Assembly: GCA_963724195.1 (NCBI GenBank)
Contig: CAVRTQ010000010.1
Location: 1-64,000, forward strand
Reading direction: 5' to 3'
DNA: 64,000 nt
Source: Solirubrobacter sp963724195
Lineage (GTDB): Bacteria; Actinomycetota; Thermoleophilia; Solirubrobacterales; Solirubrobacteraceae
Below are positions 32,678 to 41,461 of this stretch, piece after piece. The notes beneath the pieces are model-generated. The model did no database searches. It worked only from the letters and a program-made list of their open reading frames with translations, and was not told the origin of the DNA. Made by a program: the position numbers and the translations under genes. How positions within the stretch are numbered: position 1 is the stretch's first letter; the number at the start of each line of letters is the position of its first letter.

Positions 32678-35029
32678 TTATCCCTTCCCGGGCCACACCC
32701 AGTCACGCAGTTCGGCCGGGTCGTCGCCGTGCTCGCGCGTGTAGGCGCGTGCTCGCAGCCGCGCGTCGACCATCTGCTGACGCAGCAGCGCCGCGCGTTG
32801 GCCGAGTCCGGGCACACGGTCGATCACGTCGATGACCAGGTGGAAGCGGTCCATGTCGTTGAGCATCACCATGTCGAACGGCGTCGTGGTCGTCCCTTCC
32901 TCCTTGTATCCGCGCACATGGAGGTTGTGGTGGTTCGCGCGGCGGTAGGTGAGGCGGTGGATGAGCCACGGGTAGCCGTGATAGGCGAAGATCACCGGCT
33001 TGTCCCTCGTGAACAGGGCGTCGAAGAGCCCGTTGGAGAGGCCGTGCGGGTGCTCGGTCTCGTCCTGCAGGCGCATCAGGTCGACGACGTTGATCACCCG
33101 CACCTTCAGCTCGGGCAGGTGCTGGCGCAGCAGCGCCGCGGCGGCGACCGTCTCGAGCGTCGGGGTGTCGCCGGCGCAGGCCAGCACGACGTCCGGTTCG
33201 CCACCGCCATCCGAGGACGCCCAGTCCCAGATGCCGATGCCGCGGGTGCAGTGCGCGACCGCCTCGTCCATGCTCAGGTAGTCGAGCGCGGGCTGCTTGC
33301 CGGCCACGATCACGTTGACGTAGTGGCGGCTGCGCAGGCAATGGTCGGCGACCGAGAGCAGGCAGTTGGCGTCCGGCGGCAGGTAGACGCGGATGATCTC
33401 GGCCTTCTTGTTGACCACATGGTCGATGAAGCCGGGGTCCTGATGGGAGAAGCCGTTGTGGTCCTGGCGCCACACGTGCGAGGACAGCAGGTAGTTCAGC
33501 GAGGCGATCGGGCGCCGCCACGGGATGTGCCGCGTGGTCTTGAGCCACTTCGCGTGCTGGTTGAACATCGAGTCGATGATGTGGATGAAGGCCTCGTACG
33601 AGTTGAAGAGGCCGTGCCGGCCGGTCAGCAGATAGCCCTCGAGCCACCCCTGGCACAGATGCTCGCTGAGGATCTCCATCACCCGCCCGTCGGGCGACAT
33701 GTGGTCGTCCGCGGCGTTGATGTCCGCCATCCAGGCGCGGTCGGTGGCCTCCACCACCGCGCCGAGCCGATTCGAGACCGTCTCGTCCGGGCCGAATACC
33801 CGGAACCGGTCCATATTGGCGGTGGCGACGTCGCGCAGCCAGCTTCCGAGCACGCGCGTCGCCTCGCTCGACGTGCGGGCGGGCGCCTCGACGTCCACGG
33901 CATAGTCGCGGAAGTCGGGCAGGCGCAGGTCGTGCAGCAGCCGCCCGCCGTTGGCGTGCGGGTTGGCGCCCATCCGCCGCTCGCCCGCCGGCGCGAGCGC
34001 CACGACCTCAGGGTGCGGACGGCCGGCTTCGTCGAAGAGCTCGTCGGGGCGGTAGGACCGCATCCACGCCTCGAGCTCCTGTACGCGCTCCGTGTGCGTC
34101 GCGAGGCCGGACAGGGGAACCTGGTGCGAGCTGGGCGTGGCCTCGTGCGGTCCCGTCCAGCCCTTGGGCGTGCGCAGCACGAGCATCGGCCAGCGGGGGC
34201 GTTCGGCGTTCCCCGAGCGTGCGTCGTCCTGGATCTGGCCGATCGCGGTGACGATCTCGTCGAGCGCGGCGGCCAGCGCCTGGTGCACGGCCTCGGGCTC
34301 GTCGCCCTCCACGAACCAGGGTCGGTGCCCGTAGCCGCGCATCAACGCGTCGAGCTCCTCGTGCGTGATCCGGCTCAAGACGGTGGGATTGGCGATCTTG
34401 TAGCCGTTGAGGTGCAGGATCGGCAGGACCGCCCCGTCACGCGCCGGGTTGAGGAACTTGTTCGAGTGCCAGCTCGCCGCGAGCGGTCCGGTCTCGGCCT
34501 CGCCGTCCCCGATCACGCAGGCCACGAGCAGGTCGGGATTGTCGAGGGCCGCACCGTAGGCGTGCGCGAGCGCGTACCCGAGCTCGCCGCCCTCGTGGAT
34601 CGAGCCCGGCGTCTCCGGCGCGACGTGGCTCGGGATGCCGCCCGGGAACGAGAACTGACGGAACAGCTTGCGGATGCCGTCCTCGTCGCGCTCGATGTCG
34701 GGGTAGACCTCGGTGTAGCTGCCTTCGAGCCACGTGCTCGCGACGAGGCCCGGCCCGCCGTGCCCCGGGCCCGCGATGTAGATCGTGCTCAGGTCGTGCG
34801 CCTGGATGACCCGATTGAGGTGGGCGTAGAGGAGGTTCAGCCCCGGCGTCGTCCCCCAGTGGCCGAGCAGCCGCGGCTTGAGGTGCTCCGGCTTGAGCGT
34901 CTCGCGCAAGAGCGGGTTGTCGAGCAGGTAGATCTGCCCGACGGACAGGTAGTTCGCGGCGCGCCACCAGGCGTCGAGCCGTGCCAGCTCCTCCGCAGAC
35001 AGCGGAGCAGCGGTCTTAGTCGTGGCCAT
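32678..35029 (-). CDS. xfp: phosphoketolase
   Basis: A 783-residue thiamine-diphosphate enzyme, the usual length. It splits xylulose-5-phosphate (and often fructose-6-phosphate) with phosphate to acetyl phosphate plus an aldose phosphate. Landmarks are WWRAANYLSVGQIYLLDNPL at the start, AGPGHGGPGLVASTWLEGSY, the ThDP/Mg site CVIGDGEAETGPLAASWHSN, HLNGYKIANPT, and SHQDPGFIDHVVNKKAEIIR. The ATG at 35029 follows a small ORF by 41 bases. It closes an operon of a tandem USP, a DUF2188 protein and a 42-residue peptide, a setting that suggests use under low oxygen or slow growth. Confidence 0.92.
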   Translation of the reverse strand: MATTKTAAPLSAEELARLDAWWRAANYLSVGQIYLLDNPLLRETLKPEHLKPRLLGHWGTTPGLNLLYAHLNRVIQAHDLSTIYIAGPGHGGPGLVASTWLEGSYTEVYPDIERDEDGIRKLFRQFSFPGGIPSHVAPETPGSIHEGGELGYALAHAYGAALDNPDLLVACVIGDGEAETGPLAASWHSNKFLNPARDGAVLPILHLNGYKIANPTVLSRITHEELDALMRGYGHRPWFVEGDEPEAVHQALAAALDEIVTAIGQIQDDARSGNAERPRWPMLVLRTPKGWTGPHEATPSSHQVPLSGLATHTERVQELEAWMRSYRPDELFDEAGRPHPEVVALAPAGERRMGANPHANGGRLLHDLRLPDFRDYAVDVEAPARTSSEATRVLGSWLRDVATANMDRFRVFGPDETVSNRLGAVVEATDRAWMADINAADDHMSPDGRVMEILSEHLCQGWLEGYLLTGRHGLFNSYEAFIHIIDSMFNQHAKWLKTTRHIPWRRPIASLNYLLSSHVWRQDHNGFSHQDPGFIDHVVNKKAEIIRVYLPPDANCLLSVADHCLRSRHYVNVIVAGKQPALDYLSMDEAVAHCTRGIGIWDWASSDGGGEPDVVLACAGDTPTLETVAAAALLRQHLPELKVRVINVVDLMRLQDETEHPHGLSNGLFDALFTRDKPVIFAYHGYPWLIHRLTYRRANHHNLHVRGYKEEGTTTTPFDMVMLNDMDRFHLVIDVIDRVPGLGQRAALLRQQMVDARLRARAYTREHGDDPAELRDWVWPGKG

Positions 35030-35070
35030 GGGATACAGCGTGCCGGGTTTCGCGCGCGCTCGTCGCCTCG

Positions 35071-35199
35071 TCAGACCTCGAGGAGGCGATGGGCGAGCGC
35101 GTAGCGCACCAGCTCGGTGCGCACGTTCGGCCAGCAGCGGCGCGGCGAGCCGATGGCATCGGGCGCGAGCCGCGAACCGACTCGGGGAACTACGGACAT
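35071..35199 (-). CDS. 42-residue hypothetical peptide
   Basis: The ATG at 35199 lies inside the end of the DUF2188 gene, whose stop is at 35190, so translation is probably coupled. The peptide starts MSVVPRVGSRLAPDAIGSPR and ends RTELVRYALAHRLLEV, an amphipathic helix. Third positions in the second half are strongly G/C. It is followed after 41 bases by the phosphoketolase start. No family is recognised. Confidence 0.4.
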   Translation of the reverse strand: MSVVPRVGSRLAPDAIGSPRRCWPNVRTELVRYALAHRLLEV

Positions 35200-35435
35200 G
35201 CTCCGGGGCCGGACGCCGACCGCTCGACGCGCACACGGTGGTAGCGGTCGTGAACGAGTACCCGCGCATCGGGCATGCGGCGGGCGCGTTCGCAGGCGGC
35301 CAAGGTCGCCGCGCCGGCGTCGCCGTGCTCCGACAACGGCGTCGCAACGCCCTCGCGACGCACGATCCATTCGTGGTTCCGGGGCTCGACGAGCAGGGTC
35401 GGCGTCCCGGCCCCGGCTGCGGAGGTGGCGGACAT
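35190..35435 (-). CDS. DUF2188-like small protein
   Basis: An 81-residue protein. Residues 18-70 resemble DUF2188: HEWIVRREGVATPLSEHGDA, then AATLAACERARRMPD and VLVHDRYHRVRVER. Family members are short, cytoplasmic and of unknown role. The ATG at 35435 comes one base after the stop of the tandem USP gene, so it belongs to the USP-phosphoketolase operon. The N-terminal MSATSAAGAGTPTLLVEPRN is less typical. Confidence 0.65.
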   Translation of the reverse strand: MSATSAAGAGTPTLLVEPRNHEWIVRREGVATPLSEHGDAGAATLAACERARRMPDARVLVHDRYHRVRVERSASGPGACP

Positions 35436-35436
35436 G

Positions 35437-36360
35437 TCAGACCGCCGCCGACTTGGTCGTGCGGGCGAACAGGCCGGCGAGGGCCGCGTCCACGCCCCGC
35501 GGCACGATGACGACCGGGCACTGGGCGTTGCGCAGCACGCGGCCGCTGACGCCGCCCGCGAGCACGGAGTGCAGCGGCCCGTAGCCGCGAGAGCCGGTGA
35601 CGAGCAGGTCGAGATACGCGCTGTGATCGGCGAGCATCTCCCCCGGATCGCCGGTCAGGCGCTTGGTGGTCGCCGTGACGTCCTGGGGCAGTTCGGCGAC
35701 GAGCGCGTCGAGGCTCTCCTGGACGTGGCGGTCGATCTCCACGCGCACGGACGGCGCGCTCGGGCCACCCATCAGGGCGGGCGCTTCGAACCCGGTGGCG
35801 TCCGCGACCCCGATGACCACGAGCTCCGCGCCGAACGCCCTCGCCAGCTCCGCCGCCGAGAAGGCGGCGGCACGCGCCTCCGGCGTCTGGTTGTACGCGA
35901 CGCCGACCTTGCGGATCGGCTCCGTTCGCCGGCGATAGTCGGCCGGCACGACGGCCACCGCGCAGGGCGAGCCATGGATGAGGCGCTCGCCCGTGCTGCC
36001 GGGCAGCACGCGTCCGGCGCGGCCTGTATGGGTCGAGCCGACGACGATCAGCGCAGCGTCCTCCGCGTCCGCCATCTTGTGCAGGGCGTGAGCCGGCGAG
36101 GTGTTCGCCGTGATCTTGACGATGGACCGCTGCTCCGGAAACCCTTCGAGCCGTTCGCGCATCGCTTGCACGAGCTCGAGCGACCCGTCACGGAGCGCCT
36201 CTCGGTAGGTCGTGTTCGAGGCGCGGTGCGGCAGGTCCGAGTACGGATACGCGTTCGCGAGGACGAGGTGCGCGTCCGAGACGTCCGCCAGCCGTCGTGC
36301 GAAGGCGACCGCGTCTTGGGAAGGCTCGCCGGCGTCGACGCCGATCAGGATGGTGCTCAC
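35437..36360 (-). CDS. universal stress protein with two UspA domains
   Basis: A 307-residue tandem USP. Domain 1 (1-140) starts MSTILIGVDAGEPSQDAVAF and has IVVGSTHTGRAGRVLPGSTG followed by ERLIHGSPCAVAVVP. Domain 2 (150-300) has KVGVAYNQTPEARAAAFSAA and LLVTGSRGYGPLHSVLAGGV, then SGRVLRNAQCPVVIVP. Both keep the nucleotide-binding glycine pattern. AAGGAG before the GTG at 36360 gives a clear start. Tandem USPs in actinobacteria are often part of hypoxia responses. First complete gene of the operon that ends with phosphoketolase. Confidence 0.88.
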   Translation of the reverse strand: MSTILIGVDAGEPSQDAVAFARRLADVSDAHLVLANAYPYSDLPHRASNTTYREALRDGSLELVQAMRERLEGFPEQRSIVKITANTSPAHALHKMADAEDAALIVVGSTHTGRAGRVLPGSTGERLIHGSPCAVAVVPADYRRRTEPIRKVGVAYNQTPEARAAAFSAAELARAFGAELVVIGVADATGFEAPALMGGPSAPSVRVEIDRHVQESLDALVAELPQDVTATTKRLTGDPGEMLADHSAYLDLLVTGSRGYGPLHSVLAGGVSGRVLRNAQCPVVIVPRGVDAALAGLFARTTKSAAV

Positions 36361-36393
36361 GGTGGCTCCTTGGTTGAGGCTCTTGCCGCGAAC

Positions 36394-37071
36394 CTACGGC
36401 GTCCACCGCGTCGTTCCATCCGCGTCGATCCGCCGACCGGGTCCGTGGAATCCCGCACCCGAGGCAGCCGAGGTCCGGGGCTCGGCGACGGAGGCGGCGG
36501 CCGCATCACCGAAGATCGTGAGCGGCCGCTCCTCCCAGGTGATCAGCCACGGCTCGAGCGCCAGCCCGCGTGCTTGCGCCCAGCGGGCCGTCATCAGCGC
36601 CAGCTCGTACACGGGCAGCGTCCACGCCGTCTCGGTGCCGGCGACGAACGCGACGCGGAGCGGCTCTCCCGCGTGGAGCTGCTCGAGCGCGGCTCGCAGC
36701 CGCGCGCTGTCTTCGGGGCCGCGGAAGGTGATCGCTCCGGGAATCGTCTCCTCGGCGCGGGCACCGAGCGCGAGCAGCAGGACGTCGTAGGGCACCTGTC
36801 CGTCGCCTTCGAGCAGCACGCGGTGACGGTCAGGATCGACGGCGGACACGGTGCCTCGCTTGAGCTCGAAGCCCCGGTCCTCGCACAGCCGCCGCAGCGA
36901 GAACCGCTGCGCGGAGGCGAAGCCGAAGGGCTCGGCCACCGCCACCGGTCGGTACACGAACTCGTCCCGGTCCGAGAGGAGGGTGACCGGCAAGCGGTCG
37001 CCGGCGAGACGCTGCACCGCAAGCGCGGCCTCGAGAGCGGCGGGACCGCCGCCGGCAATGACGAGAGACAT
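36394..37071 (-). pseudogene. C-terminally truncated FAD/NAD(P) oxidoreductase
   Basis: A 225-residue product starting MSLVIAGGGPAALEAALAVQ, with the GxGxxA FAD loop, VYRPVAVAEPFGFAS, YDVLLLALGARAEETIPGAI and LPVYELALMTARWA. It aligns with the first half of the flavoprotein at 28195-29556. The second half, with the NAD-binding fold and the AAGD FAD segment, is gone; the frame ends in unrelated sequence (ASGAGFHGPGRRID) after IFGDAAAASVAE. A TACGGT box six bases before the ATG suggests it is still transcribed. It lies 33 bases upstream of the tandem USP gene and may now serve mainly as that operon's leader. Confidence 0.6.
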
Positions 37072-37214
37072 GCAGCGACCGTAAGCCGGATGCGCGCGGC
37101 CGGCATCCGTGCGAATTGAGGGTCGGACTGCGGGTTTTCCACCGGCGCGACCCGCGCTTGCTGCGGACGGCGAACACCGTCCCGGCCCGGAGACTGAGCG
37201 CACGCCCACCGACG

Positions 37215-37367
37215 GCTGACGTCGGCGGCGGACGTGCCGCTCTGGAAGCCGTCCTCGCGCTGCATCGTCTCGCCGGCGATCGGGTGGCGCTGACGCTGCT
37301 CGCCTGGAAGGCGGATCTCGCGTATCACGGGCGCGTCGGGGGGCTCTTATCTGCATCGAACGTGTGA
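37215..37367 (+). pseudogene. plus-strand fragment of the same FAD oxidoreductase N-terminus
   Basis: The frame reads VGGGRAALEAVLALHRLAGD, then RVALTLLAWKADLAYHGRVG. Placed beside IAGGGPAALEAALAVQRLAGDR of the gene at 36394-37071 it is plainly the same segment from a diverged copy, in inverted orientation. Only about 45 residues remain. Its TGA overlaps the GTG of the AGN-tagged M15-like gene (GTGA), so the relic may act as a coupled leader for that gene. Confidence 0.5.
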
Positions 37368-39724
37368 CGCACCCAGGCGAGCGGCGGGAAGACGCGCGAT
37401 CGCGCGACGTGCGCCGCGCACCTGTGGAGTCGGCCGTGCTTGCCCTGCAGCGGTCGGCGGGCAACCAGGCCGTCACGCGCGCCTTGCTGCGCTCGGACCG
37501 CGATGGCGACGGTGTCGAGGACGAGCCCTCGACGGATGCGTGGCCACGCGACGCGGCTGGCCGGCTGACCGACGAGGCGCTGCAGCGGCTCGAGGAGCGC
37601 GTCGTGGCCGCGACCCGCACGGGCACGCATGGCGAGCGCGGCGTGCTGCGAACGACCGGCTCGTTCCAGAGCGTCCGCGGCTGGACAGACGCGCGACTCA
37701 ACCGGGCGCTGCGCCTGCTGGCCGATCTGGACCACGGCACCGACACCACCTCGCGCGGACGCCGCACGCGCGGACGCCGCGGCGCGTTCGACCGGCCGAT
37801 CCTGGCCTGGGAGTCGCACCTTGACGACCTCGGCACGCCCGACCGCGACACGCCGGAGGCGCAGGCGCTCGAGTACCAGAACATCCTCGAGTTCGTCGAT
37901 CGTCTCGATCAGCTGTCGCGGTCGTCGATGGGCATGGATTACAACCCCGAGTTCGATCCCGGGGCGATGGACGCGATGCCCCGGGTGCGCATCGCCGGCG
38001 CCGCCGTGGGCGTGCACCCGCGGGCGCTGTACTTCGCCGCCGCCGCGCAGGTCGGCATGGACGAGCGCGAGGGCAGAGCCGCGGGCGCGGGGCACTACGT
38101 GCCGGCCGGTGGGCTGCGGACCCTGTTGCGCGACGTCGCCGACATGGCGTCGCGGCTCGCGACCGAGCGGACTCCGCGCCGCCGCCGCGGAGCGCCGCGG
38201 CGCCGTCCGCGCAGCGCGGCGATCCCCGGCGGCGGCGCGATCTACGCGACGCTCCACGGCGAACTGCTCCGCGCGCTGCAAATCCTCGAGGACCAGGCGA
38301 CAGGCGAGGACACCGTTCCCGGCCATCACCACGACGAGCACCGCGAGCCCGCGTTGCGGGCGTTCCTCGTCGGCCGCGCCGAGCGCATCCGCGACCTCGA
38401 GCCGACGGTGAGCGACGAGGACGCCGCGACCGCGGCGGGGCGGCTGGCCGCCGTGTTGGACGGGCTCCCCGGCGCCCGCCACCACGGCTTCGGCTCGATC
38501 GACCCGCACGGCACCGAGCACGCGATGGGCCTCGCCGTCGACATCTACCACGGCGCCGGCCCGGGCGGCAGCCTGACCAACTTCGCCACCGAGCGCGCCT
38601 ACTGGCCGTTCATCCACCGGCTGATCGAGCGCCACGGACCCTCCGCCGGCCTGGACGCGTCGCTACGCCCGGACAGCTGGGGAGACCTCACCCCCGATGC
38701 CTCGCGCGCGCTCGCCGGCCTCGTTCGCGATCACGGCCATGCCGAGGCGGCGGCGATCGCCGCTGAGGCGGCGCCCGATCCCGTCGCGGCGCGCGCCGAC
38801 TCGAGAACGGCGCGGCGCTTCACCACGCTGCGGACCCGCGCGCTGCACGCGCTGCGTAACCGCCAGCACGCGGTGCGACGCGCGCGCCGCGACGTCCATC
38901 TCGACTTCCGCATGGTGGCCGAGGTCGACCGCGAGCTCGCCGCGCTCGAATCCGACCTCGCCCGCGTGCCGGGCCTGAACTTGCAGGAGCTCGTGCTGAC
39001 GATCCAGCGCCACCACCGCGCGCTCACCAACCTCGAAGCCCACGTCGAGGAAGACGGAGACACCGGGCCGCCCGCGCCCGACCCGCACCGGCGCCACCGC
39101 CGGGCGCCCGCCGACCCGCTGCGCACGGTCGGTCCCGACGACGGCCCCGTCGACCTGACCGACCTCGCCCTCGACCTCGACGCGATGGGCCCCGACGTCG
39201 ACGCCGCGATCGAGCGCCACGAAACGCTGAGCCTCGGCGAGCTCGTGCGCAGCCGCGCCTTCACGCGCTGGCTGGATCAGGTCAGCGACATCGACCGGCC
39301 CATCTACGACCAGCCGACGACGATGGTCGACGCGCTCGAGGACGTCGAGGGCACCCACTTCTACGGCGGGCACCACTGGGAGATCGCGCCGCTTTCCGAG
39401 TCCCCCGGCCCGTCCCTGCTCGAGGACGGCGACGGCACGGGCACCAGCACCTACGCGACCACGCTCGAGCGCGACCTCGCCCGCCGCTCACCCGAGACGA
39501 TCGAGCGGATCATCAGCGTAATGGCAGAGAGCGAGGGCGGCCGCACCGCGGCGTTCCACGCGCCCGACCCGACCCTCCACGCCGGGCTCGCCGCCCGCCT
39601 GTCCGAGGACACCGCCGCCGAACTGCTCGCCCGCGTGTTCACGCGCGTCGTGCTGCCCTTCGAGGGCGGATCAGGCGACGGCGCGGCGCTGCGCCGCGAC
39701 CTGCGGGACCGCGGGTTCCACTGA
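37364..39724 (+). CDS. AGN-tagged protein with M15 peptidase-like motif; candidate injection-system cargo
   Basis: A 786-residue protein from a GTG at 37364. Residues 28-37 are LQRSAGNQAV, the same kind of short AGN tag as in the protein at 14234-16729. Residues 45-54 (DRDGDGVEDE) look like a calcium-binding loop. Near residue 383 GTEHAMGLAVDI matches the zinc motif of M15/VanY-type peptidases (SxHxxGxAxD), giving H386 and D393. GGHHWEI near 668-674 could supply the catalytic Glu and third ligand, as HxW or WHxE motifs do in that clan, although the 280-residue gap is longer than usual. Two Arg-rich helical stretches (265-285, 490-510) fill the gap. There is no signal peptide or membrane helix. 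Peptidoglycan or peptide cleavage is inference. Confidence 0.7.
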   Translation: MTHPGERREDARSRDVRRAPVESAVLALQRSAGNQAVTRALLRSDRDGDGVEDEPSTDAWPRDAAGRLTDEALQRLEERVVAATRTGTHGERGVLRTTGSFQSVRGWTDARLNRALRLLADLDHGTDTTSRGRRTRGRRGAFDRPILAWESHLDDLGTPDRDTPEAQALEYQNILEFVDRLDQLSRSSMGMDYNPEFDPGAMDAMPRVRIAGAAVGVHPRALYFAAAAQVGMDEREGRAAGAGHYVPAGGLRTLLRDVADMASRLATERTPRRRRGAPRRRPRSAAIPGGGAIYATLHGELLRALQILEDQATGEDTVPGHHHDEHREPALRAFLVGRAERIRDLEPTVSDEDAATAAGRLAAVLDGLPGARHHGFGSIDPHGTEHAMGLAVDIYHGAGPGGSLTNFATERAYWPFIHRLIERHGPSAGLDASLRPDSWGDLTPDASRALAGLVRDHGHAEAAAIAAEAAPDPVAARADSRTARRFTTLRTRALHALRNRQHAVRRARRDVHLDFRMVAEVDRELAALESDLARVPGLNLQELVLTIQRHHRALTNLEAHVEEDGDTGPPAPDPHRRHRRAPADPLRTVGPDDGPVDLTDLALDLDAMGPDVDAAIERHETLSLGELVRSRAFTRWLDQVSDIDRPIYDQPTTMVDALEDVEGTHFYGGHHWEIAPLSESPGPSLLEDGDGTGTSTYATTLERDLARRSPETIERIISVMAESEGGRTAAFHAPDPTLHAGLAARLSEDTAAELLARVFTRVVLPFEGGSGDGAALRRDLRDRGFH

Positions 39725-39773
39725 GCGGCAACGACGGCACGCGTTCAGCAGGCGGCGCCAAGGGTCACGTCCC

Positions 39774-40052
39774 TCAACGGTGCCTGCGTTTGACCTTCGA
39801 CGTTCGGCGAGCGTCGTCTATTGTGCCGCCGGCACACGACAGCTGATCGTCTCGCCGAACGGTGTCGAGGCGAACCTGGGCGTCGCGGAGAACGGGATGC
39901 GGCGTCGGGCTTGAGCGTTGCGTCTCAGGTTCTCTGGCCGCAGCGCTGGCGACCCGGACGTCCGCATAAACGGGTGCGGCCGCCCAGCCGCAGGCGAGCG
40001 TCCATCCGGCCAGCACGGCGCGAGCGACGCTGTTGCAGCGACTGGCTGACAT
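39774..40052 (-). CDS. possible small exported hypothetical protein
   Basis: A 92-residue frame from an ATG at 40052. Residues 8-30 (SVARAVLAGWTLACGWAAAP) look like a signal peptide or membrane helix. The rest (REPETQRSSPTPHPVLRDAQ and onward) is polar, with weaker third-position bias than neighbouring genes. It lies 59 bases after the SGNH gene on the same strand. There is no clear ribosome binding site and no family match. It may be real or chance; I give it low weight. Confidence 0.3.
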   Translation of the reverse strand: MSASRCNSVARAVLAGWTLACGWAAAPVYADVRVASAAAREPETQRSSPTPHPVLRDAQVRLDTVRRDDQLSCAGGTIDDARRTSKVKRRHR

Positions 40053-40111
40053 GGCCAGCCTGTGCGCCCACACCGACCCGCAAGCGGTATTGCGTTGGGT
40101 AGTCAGCAAGC

Positions 40112-41332
40112 TCAGGCACCCCGGGAGTTGGGAGCGCGAAGCGCGCGAAGCACGAACGCGCCCAACGTTGCGGAGAACGCGCGTGTCAGGTGAGTGCCGT
40201 CCTTGCGCACCAGCACGCCGCCGATGACCGCCGGACATAGACGCGGGCTGCACATCAGCACGCTGAGGTCCAGGACGCGCACGCGGCTGTCGGCGTCGCG
40301 GGCGGCTTCGGCGTGCGGGTCGGGCGGAAGGTTCTCGCGGCGCGCCTGCGCGCACCGCCAGCCGATCGGGCGCTTACGCCGCAGCAGTCGGCTCACGCAC
40401 TCGGCCTGCGGGCGCACGATGCGCGGGGTGTCACGCAGCACGTAGATCCGGCGCACACTCGCCGGCAGCCCGCGCCAGGCGGCGCGATAGCCGGCGCCGG
40501 CATCACCGTCGAAGGCACTCGCGGAGTTCGCCGACACGAACACCGTGCGCACGTCACGGTTGCGAACGAACCAGCGCCGCACGTCGCGGCTCCACCGCCC
40601 GCACGCGGCAGTGAGCGCGCCCGTCGCCAATCGTGCCGGCCGCGCGTTGAACGGACAGCCCGTCAGCGTGATCGAGACACCACGCCACGATCTCGCCTGC
40701 GCCACCACCTCCAGCGCGGCGCGCCAGTGCTCCGCGTGACTGTCACCGACCAGCGCGACGCGTTCACCGCCCGGCACCCCGAACAGACACGGCGAGACCA
40801 GAGCCGCCCGCTGCGTGAGCTCACACGGCGCGTTAGGGGTCAACAGCGCCCGCGACGGCGTCGGCGTCACCACGCGCCGCAACGCCGGGTTCTCGCACGG
40901 CTTCCACGGGTCGCGAGCGGCGGCGCCAAAGCAGCGCGTCGCCGCAAACGGCACCGCCCGCGAGGGGATCGATCCGACCACCGGGATGCGATCCTCGGCG
41001 GTCTCCACGGACCACGCGAACTGACCGAACTCGAGACCGACCGCCGCGGGAGTGAACTGCGCCTCGAGCGTGTTCTGCCGGACCGTCACACTCGCCCGCA
41101 CGGGCACGCCGTCGCGTTGGAGAACCGGGCCTTCATCAAGGCAAAGCGGCACAGTCGCCAGCCGAACGCACAACGCTCCCGGCAGCGGCCGGCCGCGCAG
41201 CTTCACCGTCAACCGCAACTCTGTCCCGTCCTGCCCCAGTGAGGCGGACAGAAGATCGGCCGAACCCGACGGCGCGGCGCGGACCGACTCGTGCACCTGC
41301 ACGGCGGGCGTCCACGGGGGCTCAGCGAACAC
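40112..41332 (-). CDS. SGNH-hydrolase-like protein (OafA C-terminal domain type)
   Basis: A 406-residue protein. The last 220 residues resemble the SGNH domain fused to acyltransferase-3 proteins such as OafA: VALVGDSHAEHWRAALEVVA holds the catalytic Ser of GDSH, SITLTGCPFN and VFVSANSASAF follow, and VRKDGTHLTRAFSATL gives the Asp-x-x-His pair. The first 180 residues are a beta-rich region with no membrane helices, so the usual acyltransferase half is missing. No signal peptide is visible from the GTG at 41332. The role could be acetyl transfer or removal on a glycan; the substrate is unknown. Confidence 0.7.
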   Translation of the reverse strand: MFAEPPWTPAVQVHESVRAAPSGSADLLSASLGQDGTELRLTVKLRGRPLPGALCVRLATVPLCLDEGPVLQRDGVPVRASVTVRQNTLEAQFTPAAVGLEFGQFAWSVETAEDRIPVVGSIPSRAVPFAATRCFGAAARDPWKPCENPALRRVVTPTPSRALLTPNAPCELTQRAALVSPCLFGVPGGERVALVGDSHAEHWRAALEVVAQARSWRGVSITLTGCPFNARPARLATGALTAACGRWSRDVRRWFVRNRDVRTVFVSANSASAFDGDAGAGYRAAWRGLPASVRRIYVLRDTPRIVRPQAECVSRLLRRKRPIGWRCAQARRENLPPDPHAEAARDADSRVRVLDLSVLMCSPRLCPAVIGGVLVRKDGTHLTRAFSATLGAFVLRALRAPNSRGA

Positions 41333-41422
41333 AGTGGCGCGACTCTACGCCCTCGGCCACACACCTTGCCGTCCCGCTCCGCGGTAGCGATCTCGTGAAA
41401 CCCGGCCGTGGCGCCGGGCGGT

Positions 41423-41448
41423 GCGGGGGCGTCGGACGGCGCCCCCGC
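41423..41448. terminator. hairpin between DUF1080 and SGNH genes
   Basis: GCGGGGGCG and its complement enclose an 8-base loop about 15 bases after the DUF1080 stop. This suggests that the SGNH gene downstream has its own promoter. Confidence 0.55.
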
Positions 41449-41461
41449 CAGGTAGGCCGAC

